Shown here one piece after another: positions 1 through 5,126 of a stretch of DNA of 5,476 bases. The notes under the pieces were generated by a model that ran no database searches, had not been told where the DNA came from, and saw only the letters and a list, made by a program, of their open reading frames with translations. Where the stretch lies: the NCBI GenBank assembly GCA_937907595.1, contig CALCXL010000690.1, forward strand, positions 1 to 5,476, written 5' to 3'. The stretch is from an uncultured Pseudomonadota bacterium (GTDB taxonomy: Bacteria > Myxococcota_A > UBA796 > UBA9615). Position 1 is the first letter of the stretch. Each line of letters opens with the position of its first letter. A program made the translations under genes and the position numbers.

Positions 1-158
1 GTGTCGTCGTCGTCCACCACGTCGTCGTCGTCGGGTGCGGTGTCGTCGTCGTCGACCACGTCGTCGTCGTCGGGGGCGGTGTCGTCGTCGTCGTCGGGGT
101 TGAACAGGTCGTCGTCATCCGACGTGTCGTCGTCGTCCCCGGTCGCGTCGTCGTCGTC
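1..158 (-). repeat. GAC-codon low-complexity tract with 39-bp tandem repeat
   Basis: On the plus strand this is a run of gtc/tcg triplets; on the coding strand it is Asp codons, 32 GAC and one GAT. Positions 1-39 and 40-78 are a tandem 39-bp repeat differing at two bases (15 versus 54 and 36 versus 75), both silent. Each unit codes for TAP-DDDD-VV-DDDD. A degenerate third copy starts at 79. All units are multiples of three, so gain or loss by slippage would change linker length without breaking the frame. The array probably continues beyond the window. Confidence 0.85.
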
Positions 159-248
159 GCCGCCGCCCCCGCCGCTGCCGCCCCGTCGGGTGCTGCAGGC
201 GGTGAGCAGGGAGAGACCGAGGACCAGGATCAGGGCGTGCAGGCGCAT
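1..248 (-). CDS. Asp-rich lipoprotein, N-terminal part (truncated by window edge)
   Basis: The first 82 residues of a lipoprotein are visible; the gene continues past the left edge. Residues 1-17 form a type II signal peptide: MRLHA, a Leu-rich core, then the lipobox L15-T16-A17-C18. Cys18 should be lipidated, and Ser at +2 is compatible with outer-membrane sorting under the E. coli rule. A short basic and Gly-rich stretch (R21, R22, G23-G30) follows. From residue 31 to 82 there are 33 Asp in 52 residues, in blocks of four or five separated by ATG, TS, LFNP, TAP and VV. This looks like a flexible acidic tether between the membrane anchor and a C-terminal domain outside the window, so function cannot be named. 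The start is supported by GGAG at 254-257, five bases before the ATG, and by a promoter-like pair further upstream. Calcium binding by the Asp blocks is possible but speculative. Confidence 0.85.
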   Translation of the reverse strand, partial: MRLHALILVLGLSLLTACSTRRGGSGGGGGDDDDATGDDDDTSDDDDLFNPDDDDDTAPDDDDVVDDDDTAPDDDDVVDDDD

Positions 249-269
249 GGCGGCTCCGTTTCGGCCGCG

Positions 270-297
270 AGGATAGTGAGCAGAGTTGACGGCGCAA
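270..297 (-). promoter_or_regulatory. Candidate promoter of the Asp-rich lipoprotein gene
   Basis: Reading the minus strand, TTGCGC (292-297) and TATCCT (270-275) are separated by 16 bases. They match three and four bases of the sigma70 consensus hexamers. The -10 lies 21 bases before the ATG, leaving room for the GGAG Shine-Dalgarno at 254-257. It sits in the 89-base gap after the phosphoesterase gene, so the lipoprotein may have its own promoter, be read through from upstream, or both. No convincing terminator was seen in this gap. Confidence 0.35.
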
Positions 298-337
298 GGG
301 TCGATTCGGCCGGATAGGCCCGTGAAGCCCGACGCGA

Positions 338-1753
338 TCAGCGCCGCCGCCAGACCCCCATGGCCTCGGTGAAGTCCAGGAACGCGTCGTAGTCGGCGTC
401 GTAGGTCTCGCGGTTGTCGGTGGGGTGCTGCATGGGCAGAGCGCTCAGCCAGGCTTCGAACTCCGGCTGCTTCATCACGCCCTCCGGCTCGACGTCGCGC
501 CCGAGGTCCCAGACGCACTCGGGCGCGTAGATCTCGGACTCGTCGGCCTCGATGACGGGCAGATCGATGGGCGCCGCCGGGTTCAGCGCCTCCAGCCGGT
601 CCAGGTCGAGGGTGTCGAAGAAGTCGTTGGCGGCCTCGTCCCGGACGTTGAGGGGGTCCAGGCCGTACAGCGAGTTCATCCACGCGATCAGGGAGGTGTG
701 GTCGAAGACCGTGCTGCTGACCTCCCGCTTGACGTAGGGGCCCACCGCCAGCCCCGGCACCCGGAAGCCCGCCTGGCCGAAGCCCTCCTGCTCGAAGAGG
801 TCGGGAAAGGTGGGTGGCGCCACGTGGTCGTGGAAGCCGCCGTGCTCGTCGTAGGTGATGAAGAGCTGCAGCTTGCCCCAGAGGGGCGACTCGGCCAGCG
901 CCTTGTAGATGGAGGCGATGAGCAGCTCGCCGGCCACGGGATGCGCGGGCGGGTGGTCGTCGGCCCGGCCGTAGAAGGGCTCCAGGATCGTGACCTGCGG
1001 CAGCGTGCCGTACCGGGCGTGCTGGAAGAAGGTCTCCATCGACCAGAAGTTCTCCTCCGACCAGTGCCCTGGCAACAGCAGCATGAACGGCGCCGTCAGG
1101 TGGTAGCAGCCCCAGGAGACGCCCTTCTCCTCCAGCCGCTGGTAGACCGTGGGCATGTCGTAGCCGTGGCCGAAGTCGTTGCCCCGCGCGCCGTTGTTGC
1201 TGGCCGCGTGGCTGTAGAAGCGGTTGGGCCAGGTGGAGGACAGCACGGGCTGGAACCAGCGCTGGCAGAGCGTGTACTCGTCCGCCAGGCCGTACAGCGC
1301 CGACAGCTCATCACGGGTCCAGTACTGCATGGGGATGTTCGCCTGCGCGGGCCCCCAGCGGTCCACGTACTCGCGAACGAAGCCGTCGTTGGCGCCCTCG
1401 TTCCACTGCTGGTGGGTGTCGTTCCAGCCGTGCGGCGGGTCGGGCACGCAGGACAGCTCCGCCCGATGGACCGGGTGCGGCACCCCCGCGGCGTCGGGGT
1501 TGGACATGCCCTCGAGCAGGCCGTCCACGTCGGTCCGCCCCTCCAGCAGGCTGAGCGATCCGAAGTAGTGGTCGAAGGTGCGGTTCTCCATCATCAGCAC
1601 GACCGTGTGCGTGATGGCCTCCTGCACCGTGGCCGGGTCCGGCGGCGGCGTGGGGGGGCCCTCTCCGGGGGTGCAGCCGGGCCAGAAGGGGGCCGTGGTG
1701 GCGGCGGCCAGCCCCTTGAGGATGCTTCGACGGTCGGGCTTGGGATCGGACAT
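338..1753 (-). CDS. Tat-exported phosphoesterase, phospholipase C / acid phosphatase (AcpA-like) family
   Basis: This 471-residue protein should hydrolyse phosphomonoester or phosphodiester bonds outside the cytoplasm; the exact substrate (phospholipid, sugar phosphate or other) cannot be read from sequence. Residues 7-13 (DRRSILK) match the twin-arginine motif, followed by a hydrophobic stretch and Cys27 in the context FWPGC, then a Pro-rich linker. It may therefore be a Tat lipoprotein, although Trp at -3 makes a poor lipobox. The family (Pfam PF04185) signatures occur in order: E56-N57-R58 with FDHYFG to 65 (metal site), HGWND near 108-112, DGF 123-125, TWPNR 174-178 (Thr174 at the family's nucleophile position), TYDEHGGFHDH 300-310 (D302, E303, H310) and FDHTS 350-354. 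It lacks the extra C-terminal domains of PlcH-type enzymes; the last 100 residues are acidic and unassigned. The reading frame is open to 1945, but GGAG at 1760-1763 and the Tat motif fix the start at 1753. Confidence 0.92.
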   Translation of the reverse strand: MSDPKPDRRSILKGLAAATTAPFWPGCTPGEGPPTPPPDPATVQEAITHTVVLMMENRTFDHYFGSLSLLEGRTDVDGLLEGMSNPDAAGVPHPVHRAELSCVPDPPHGWNDTHQQWNEGANDGFVREYVDRWGPAQANIPMQYWTRDELSALYGLADEYTLCQRWFQPVLSSTWPNRFYSHAASNNGARGNDFGHGYDMPTVYQRLEEKGVSWGCYHLTAPFMLLLPGHWSEENFWSMETFFQHARYGTLPQVTILEPFYGRADDHPPAHPVAGELLIASIYKALAESPLWGKLQLFITYDEHGGFHDHVAPPTFPDLFEQEGFGQAGFRVPGLAVGPYVKREVSSTVFDHTSLIAWMNSLYGLDPLNVRDEAANDFFDTLDLDRLEALNPAAPIDLPVIEADESEIYAPECVWDLGRDVEPEGVMKQPEFEAWLSALPMQHPTDNRETYDADYDAFLDFTEAMGVWRRR

Positions 1754-1759
1754 GGCGCA

Positions 1760-1763
1760 CTCC
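1760..1763 (-). promoter_or_regulatory. Ribosome binding site fixing the phosphoesterase start
   Basis: GGAG on the minus strand lies six bases before the ATG at 1753-1751. It puts the Tat motif at residues 7-13 and argues against the in-frame upstream ATG at 1945, which would add 64 Arg/Pro-rich residues before the signal peptide. Confidence 0.7.
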
Positions 1764-1781
1764 GGGAGCGGGATCGCGCGG

Positions 1782-1787
1782 AGCTTA
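1782..1787 (-). promoter_or_regulatory. Candidate -10 element of the phosphoesterase gene
   Basis: TAAGCT on the minus strand fits a TAnnnT -10 and is one of the few A/T-containing stretches in this GC-rich gap. It ends 28 bases before the ATG, leaving space for the Shine-Dalgarno. No good -35 hexamer is seen 16-18 bases upstream, so this is a weak call. Confidence 0.25.
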
Positions 1788-1915
1788 CCGGCGGACGTCG
1801 ACGGCCGGCAGGGCGATTCCGGGGGACGGGGAGGGCTCGGGCCGCTGCCCCTCACCACACTGGGCTCGGCTCGACCGCGCGACGTCGCCCCGCGCATGGG
1901 CGGCCTCCGCTGTTC

Positions 1916-1921
1916 TACATT
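1916..1921 (+). promoter_or_regulatory. Candidate -10 for a leaderless transcript of the DUF1295 gene
   Basis: TACATT matches four of six -10 consensus bases. It is followed by seven bases (gcgatcg context) and then the ATG at 1929. Transcription would start at or next to the start codon. No Shine-Dalgarno is visible before this ATG, nor before the alternative ATG at 1896. No clear -35 was found. Confidence 0.3.
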
Positions 1922-1928
1922 GCGATCG

Positions 1929-2795
1929 ATGACCCCCCGCAGCACCTCCTTCGCCCTCGTGATCGCCGCCTACGGCCTGGCCCTGGCGGCCGCGATCGTC
2001 ACCCCCCTCGTCTTTCCCCACTGGTCGACCCGCGAAGTGCTGATCGGCGGCGACCTCATCGCCACGCTGGTGGTCTTCGCCTTCTCCGTCAGCGCCAACA
2101 ACTCCAGCGTCTACGACCCCTACTGGAGCGTCGCGCCCGTCGTCATCGCCTTCTTCCTGGCCCACGAAGCCGCCGGCCTGCCCGCGCGGCAGCTGCTGGT
2201 GTTCGCCGCCGTGGCCCTTTGGGCCGTCCGCCTGACCATGAACTGGGCGTCCGGCTGGCCGGGCCTGCAGCATGAGGACTGGCGCTACGTCGAGCTCCGC
2301 GAGACCTCCGGCGCCGGGTACTGGCTGGTCTCCCTGCTCGGCATCCACCTCTTCCCCACCGCGATGGTGCTGCTGGCCTGCTCGGCGCTGTGGCCCGCGC
2401 TGCACACCGGCACGGCGGCCCTGGGTTGGGTGGACGGGCTGGCCGCCGTCGTCGCCTTCGGATCGATCTGGCTGGAGGCGACCTCCGACCGGCAGATGCG
2501 CCGCTTTGCCCGGACCCGCACCCACCCGGGCCAGCCTTGCGACATCGGCCTGTGGAGCTGGTCCCGCCACCCCAACTACCTGGGGGAGATGGGCTTCTGG
2601 TGGGGGATCTGGCTGTTCGGCGTGGCCGCCGACCCGTCGATGGCGGAGGCGACGATGGCCGGCCCCTTGGCGATGGTCGGCATGTTCGTGGGTGTGTCGA
2701 TCCCCTGGATGGAGCGGCGCCAGGCGGCCCGCAAGCCCCAGTTCGCCGACTACGCCCTCCGCGTCAGCAAGGTCCTGCCGCGCCCGCCGCGCTGA
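1929..2795 (+). CDS. DUF1295 / steroid 5-alpha-reductase-like membrane protein
   Basis: A 288-residue multi-pass inner-membrane protein with about seven or eight hydrophobic segments (roughly 8-28, 40-56, 67-83, 88-103, 131-152, 160-182, 221-242, 248-270). Family signatures are clear: NNSSVYDPYWS at 57-67, a RLTMNW...GLQHEDWRY block at 101-120, WSRHPNYLGE at 211-220 and IPWMERR at 268-274. The Arg-His-Pro-Asn-Tyr motif near the C-terminus is shared with steroid 5-alpha-reductases and isoprenylcysteine methyltransferases, where this region contributes to cofactor binding. The bacterial DUF1295 (PF06966) members have no firmly established substrate; reduction of a lipid or isoprenoid double bond is a family-based guess. 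Length is usual for the family. The frame is open upstream to 1578, but family homology begins near MTPRST and the upstream part overlaps the phosphoesterase gene, so 1929 is chosen; ATG 1896 is the alternative. It is transcribed divergently from the phosphoesterase and converges on the next gene. Confidence 0.88.
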   Translation: MTPRSTSFALVIAAYGLALAAAIVTPLVFPHWSTREVLIGGDLIATLVVFAFSVSANNSSVYDPYWSVAPVVIAFFLAHEAAGLPARQLLVFAAVALWAVRLTMNWASGWPGLQHEDWRYVELRETSGAGYWLVSLLGIHLFPTAMVLLACSALWPALHTGTAALGWVDGLAAVVAFGSIWLEATSDRQMRRFARTRTHPGQPCDIGLWSWSRHPNYLGEMGFWWGIWLFGVAADPSMAEATMAGPLAMVGMFVGVSIPWMERRQAARKPQFADYALRVSKVLPRPPR

Positions 2796-2796
2796 C

Positions 2797-2809
2797 CGAC
2801 CGGAGGTCG
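2797..2809. terminator. Small hairpin at the convergent gene junction
   Basis: CGACC (2797-2801), loop GGA and GGTCG (2805-2809) form a perfect five-base-pair stem in the 22-base gap between two convergent stop codons. Its position suits a bidirectional terminator, but the stem is short and neither side has a T run, so intrinsic termination would be weak. Confidence 0.3.
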
Positions 2810-2817
2810 CCGATCGC

Positions 2818-3570
2818 CTACTTGCTGGGCTTCATGGAGTCGCCCATGTTGCCCCGGGCCTCGAACTCCACGCCCTTTTCGCCCTTGGGCCCGGCCCAGT
2901 CGTACAGGCCGATGGAGTAGCAGGCAGCCTTCAGGGCGGCGGCGACCTGCATGCCCTTGCCCAGGCCGTCGACCAGGCCCTGCGCGAAGCGGCTCTTGGT
3001 CTTGGCCTGCTGCGTGTAGCGGTAGAAGCCGTTCTCGTACATGTGGTGGCCCACGACGTCGGCGATGACGTGGTAGCGGTCCTCCACCTCCTCGATGTAG
3101 TCGTCGGTCTCCCGGTCCAGGCCCGCTGCGGCGATGGCCTTCGTGACGTGGTCCCGGTGGTCCTTGAGCCAGGGGATCGCCTGCTCCTTCTTGATGTGGT
3201 TCCACGAGAAGGTGAGCGCGCCGCCGTTCCGCGCGATCTTGTAGTCGGTGATCGTGGGGTTGAACTGCCCCAGCAGGCGGGTGGCGGTGAAGAAGGCGCC
3301 GTCGGCCTCGAACGCGGCCTCCACGGCGTCGGTCCGCTTGTAGACGTCGTAGTTGACGACGGTGCGCACGATGTCGTCGGCGGTGACCTGCGGCACGTAC
3401 AGCACCACCTGGGCGAAGCCCTCCTCCATGATCAGGATCGCGCGGGGCTTGCCCGGGGCCTCGGCCAGCCACCGGGCGTCCTCGGCGTGGTCCGCCAGCC
3501 AGGCCGGGATCTCGGCGGCGGAGGCGGTGGCGGGGACGAGCATCATCAGGAACGCGAGGAGTCGAAGCAT
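2818..3570 (-). CDS. Secreted protein of unknown function
   Basis: A 250-residue protein that I do not recognise. Residues 1-18 are a Sec signal peptide (MLRLL, a hydrophobic core, then A16-S17-A18 before A19-E20), so the mature protein is periplasmic or extracellular. There is no lipobox and no later membrane segment. The mature part is mixed alpha/beta in character, with a hydrophobic strand-like stretch around 43-60 (RAILIMEEGFAQVVLYVP), a GAFFTATRLLGQFNP segment near 91-105, and a helical His-bearing region (H167, H175, H176) near 160-180 next to GFYRY at 181-185. It has one Cys (207), so no intramolecular disulfide. The C-terminus is Gly/Lys-rich and polar. Codon use and composition match a real gene of this genome, and it ends in TAG. 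No Shine-Dalgarno is seen; a -10-like hexamer lies eight bases before the ATG. It is convergent with the DUF1295 gene and divergent from the peptidase gene, so its context gives no function. Confidence 0.8.
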   Translation of the reverse strand: MLRLLAFLMMLVPATASAAEIPAWLADHAEDARWLAEAPGKPRAILIMEEGFAQVVLYVPQVTADDIVRTVVNYDVYKRTDAVEAAFEADGAFFTATRLLGQFNPTITDYKIARNGGALTFSWNHIKKEQAIPWLKDHRDHVTKAIAAAGLDRETDDYIEEVEDRYHVIADVVGHHMYENGFYRYTQQAKTKSRFAQGLVDGLGKGMQVAAALKAACYSIGLYDWAGPKGEKGVEFEARGNMGDSMKPSK

Positions 3571-3578
3571 GGGCAGGC

Positions 3579-3605
3579 ACTATCAGGCAGCGGGTTCGGA
3601 GTAAA
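3579..3605 (-). promoter_or_regulatory. Candidate promoter of the secreted-protein gene (possibly leaderless)
   Basis: On the minus strand, TTTACT (3600-3605) and GATAGT (3579-3584) are 15 bases apart, each matching four consensus bases. The region is visibly richer in A/T than its surroundings. The -10 ends eight bases before the ATG at 3570, so the transcript would begin at or almost at the start codon, which agrees with the missing Shine-Dalgarno. The spacer is shorter than the usual 16-18. Confidence 0.35.
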
Positions 3606-3660
3606 GAGACTTCACCCTCAGGACCGGTCCTCCTCCTCCGCCGGGTCGCTCCCTCGCGCG

Positions 3661-3679
3661 GCTGGCGCTCCTCGCCGGC
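3661..3679. repeat. Inverted repeat in the peptidase promoter region
   Basis: GCTGGCG (3661-3667) and CGCCGGC (3673-3679) can pair over seven positions, with one G-T wobble, around a five-base CTCCT loop. The repeat sits just upstream of the candidate -10 at 3685, where a regulator could bind. It may also be a chance product of high GC. Confidence 0.3.
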
Positions 3680-3684
3680 TGCGT

Positions 3685-3690
3685 TAGGAT
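3685..3690 (+). promoter_or_regulatory. Candidate -10 of the peptidase-kinase operon
   Basis: TAGGAT matches four of six -10 consensus bases, 26 bases before the GTG start. The predicted start of transcription near 3697 would leave a leader of about 20 bases carrying the strong Shine-Dalgarno. No good -35 is seen at the usual distance. Confidence 0.35.
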
Positions 3691-3703
3691 CCGCGCCCCC
3701 CGC

Positions 3704-3710
3704 AAAGGAG
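3704..3710 (+). promoter_or_regulatory. Strong Shine-Dalgarno selecting a GTG start
   Basis: AAAGGAG lies six bases before GTG at 3717. It is the best ribosome binding site in the window and supports GTG rather than a downstream ATG as the peptidase start. Confidence 0.85.
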
Positions 3711-3716
3711 CCCGCT

Positions 3717-5126
3717 GTGTCCGACACCGCCGCCTGGATCGACGCCTTCTGGGACGACCACATCGTCCCCACGATCACCGACTACATCCGCATCCCGAAC
3801 AAGTCGCCGGCCTTCGATCCCGATTGGGAGGCCAACGGCCACATGGAGCGGGTGCTGCAGATGGCGCTGGCCTGGGTGGAGGAGCACGCGCTGCCGGGCC
3901 AGACGGTCACCGTGGGGCGGTTGCCGGGTCGCACGCCGCTGATCCTGGTCGACGTGCCGGGGCAGGGCGAAGGCTCGGTGCTCATGTACGGCCACCTGGA
4001 CAAGCAGCCGGAGTTCGTGGGCTGGCGCGAGGGGCTTGGCCCCTGGGAGCCCGTGATGTCGGACGACGGCAAGCTCTACGGCCGCGGTGGGGCCGACGAT
4101 GGCTACGCCCTGTTCGCGTCCTACGCCGCCCTGCACGCGCTCCAGCGCCGCGGCACCCCTCACGCGCGCGCGGTGATTCTGATCGAGTTCTGCGAGGAGT
4201 CGGGCTCGGGCGATCTGGACGCCTACTTCGAGCACTTCGCCGACGTCATCGGCACCCCCGATCTGGTGGTGGCCCTGGACTCGGGCGCCGGCAACTACGA
4301 GCAGCTCTGGTCGACCACGTCCCTGCGCGGCATGGCCAGCGGGATCCTGCGCGTCGACGTGCTCGACGAGGGCGTGCACAGCGGCGACGCCAGCGGGATC
4401 GTGCCCGACTCCTTCCGCGTCGCGCGGCGGCTGCTCGATCGCATCGAGGACGCCGCCACCGGGGAGGTGACCGTGCCCGCCTGCCACGTCGACATCCCAT
4501 CGGACCGGGTGGAGCAGGCGGGCCGCGCCGCCGACTTCCTGGGCGACGCGGTCTGGCAGCGCTTCCCCTGGGCGGGCCCCACGAAGCCCATCTCCACCGA
4601 TCGCGTCACGGCGATCCTCGCGCGCACCTGGCGCCCCTCGGTGACCGTCACCGGCGCCGACGGCCTGCCCGCCACCGGGTCGGCCGGCAACGTCCTGCGC
4701 ACCCACACCTCCCTCAAGCTGAGCGTGCGCCTGCCCCCCACCTGCGACTCGGAGCCGGCGCTGGCCGCCATCGCCGCGGCCCTGGAGGGGGACGCGCCCC
4801 ACGATGCAAAGGTGACCTTCCAGCGCCACGACACGGCCAACGGTTGGGAGGCGCCGGCCCTGGCGCCCTGGCTCGCCTCCGCCCTGGATGCCGTCAGCGA
4901 GCGCTGGTACGGCAAGCCGGCCGTGCACATGGGCGAGGGCGGGACCATCCCCTTCATGGGCATGCTCAGCGACGCCTTCCCCGACGCGCAGTTCGTCATC
5001 ACCGGCGTCCTGGGGCCCAACAGCAACGCGCACGGCCCCAACGAGTTCCTGCACGTCCCCTACGCCAAGAAGCTCACCGGCTGCGTGGCGGACCTGCTGG
5101 CCCTGCACGCGGAGCACCTGGCATGA
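3717..5126 (+). CDS. M20 family zinc metallopeptidase (dipeptidase/carboxypeptidase type)
   Basis: A complete 469-residue cytoplasmic enzyme with no signal peptide, predicted to cleave dipeptides or C-terminal residues with a two-metal centre; the exact substrate is open. All expected active-site residues of the family (PF01546 plus the PF07687 dimerisation domain) are visible: H93 and D95 in YGHLDKQP, bridging D127 in GRGGADDGY, E160 (general base) and E161 (metal) in CEESGS, D188 in ALDSG, and H439 in NSNAHGPNEF. The inserted dimerisation domain, roughly 210-390, carries H221 in VHSGDASGIVPD, the His that completes the partner subunit's active site in relatives. A GEGGTIPF block lies at 406-413. 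Length is typical. The start is GTG with AAAGGAG six bases upstream. The stop overlaps the kinase start as ATGA, so the two are co-transcribed and probably translationally coupled. ArgE/DapE-type deacylases are relatives, but the GRGGADDGY form and full length favour a peptidase. Confidence 0.93.
   Translation: MSDTAAWIDAFWDDHIVPTITDYIRIPNKSPAFDPDWEANGHMERVLQMALAWVEEHALPGQTVTVGRLPGRTPLILVDVPGQGEGSVLMYGHLDKQPEFVGWREGLGPWEPVMSDDGKLYGRGGADDGYALFASYAALHALQRRGTPHARAVILIEFCEESGSGDLDAYFEHFADVIGTPDLVVALDSGAGNYEQLWSTTSLRGMASGILRVDVLDEGVHSGDASGIVPDSFRVARRLLDRIEDAATGEVTVPACHVDIPSDRVEQAGRAADFLGDAVWQRFPWAGPTKPISTDRVTAILARTWRPSVTVTGADGLPATGSAGNVLRTHTSLKLSVRLPPTCDSEPALAAIAAALEGDAPHDAKVTFQRHDTANGWEAPALAPWLASALDAVSERWYGKPAVHMGEGGTIPFMGMLSDAFPDAQFVITGVLGPNSNAHGPNEFLHVPYAKKLTGCVADLLALHAEHLA

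Noticed and set aside
1..276. A plus-strand Ser-rich protein, and a CRISPR-like reading of the 39-bp repeat
   Set aside because: The Ser runs are the antisense of Asp codons in a lipoprotein with a good lipobox, promoter and ribosome binding site. The repeats are contiguous coding triplets with no unique spacers.
301..337. Hairpin formed by the two GGCC words downstream of the phosphoesterase stop
   Set aside because: The stem is only four base pairs, GGCC is self-complementary and common in this DNA, and no T run follows, so it was not called a terminator.
1578..1928. N-terminal extension of the DUF1295 protein back to 1578
   Set aside because: It overlaps the phosphoesterase coding region and adds low-complexity sequence before the first membrane segment; family similarity begins at about 1929.
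1754..1945. N-terminal extension of the phosphoesterase to the ATG at 1945
   Set aside because: It would put 64 Arg/Pro-rich residues before the Tat motif, and GGAG lies at the right distance only for the start at 1753.
425..2275. A 616-codon plus-strand open frame antisense to the phosphoesterase
   Set aside because: It lies opposite a gene with unmistakable family motifs, its translation is Val/Arg/Gly/Leu-rich without recognisable domains, and high GC naturally leaves antisense frames open.
2272..3687. A 471-codon plus-strand open frame running across the DUF1295 gene and antisense to the secreted protein
   Set aside because: It spans two better supported genes, begins with Arg/Pro/Ser-rich nonsense and has no start signal.
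3684..5117. A 477-codon minus-strand open frame antisense to the M20 peptidase
   Set aside because: The peptidase keeps every catalytic residue on the other strand; the antisense translation is a low-complexity Gly/Arg/Val/His mixture with no motif.
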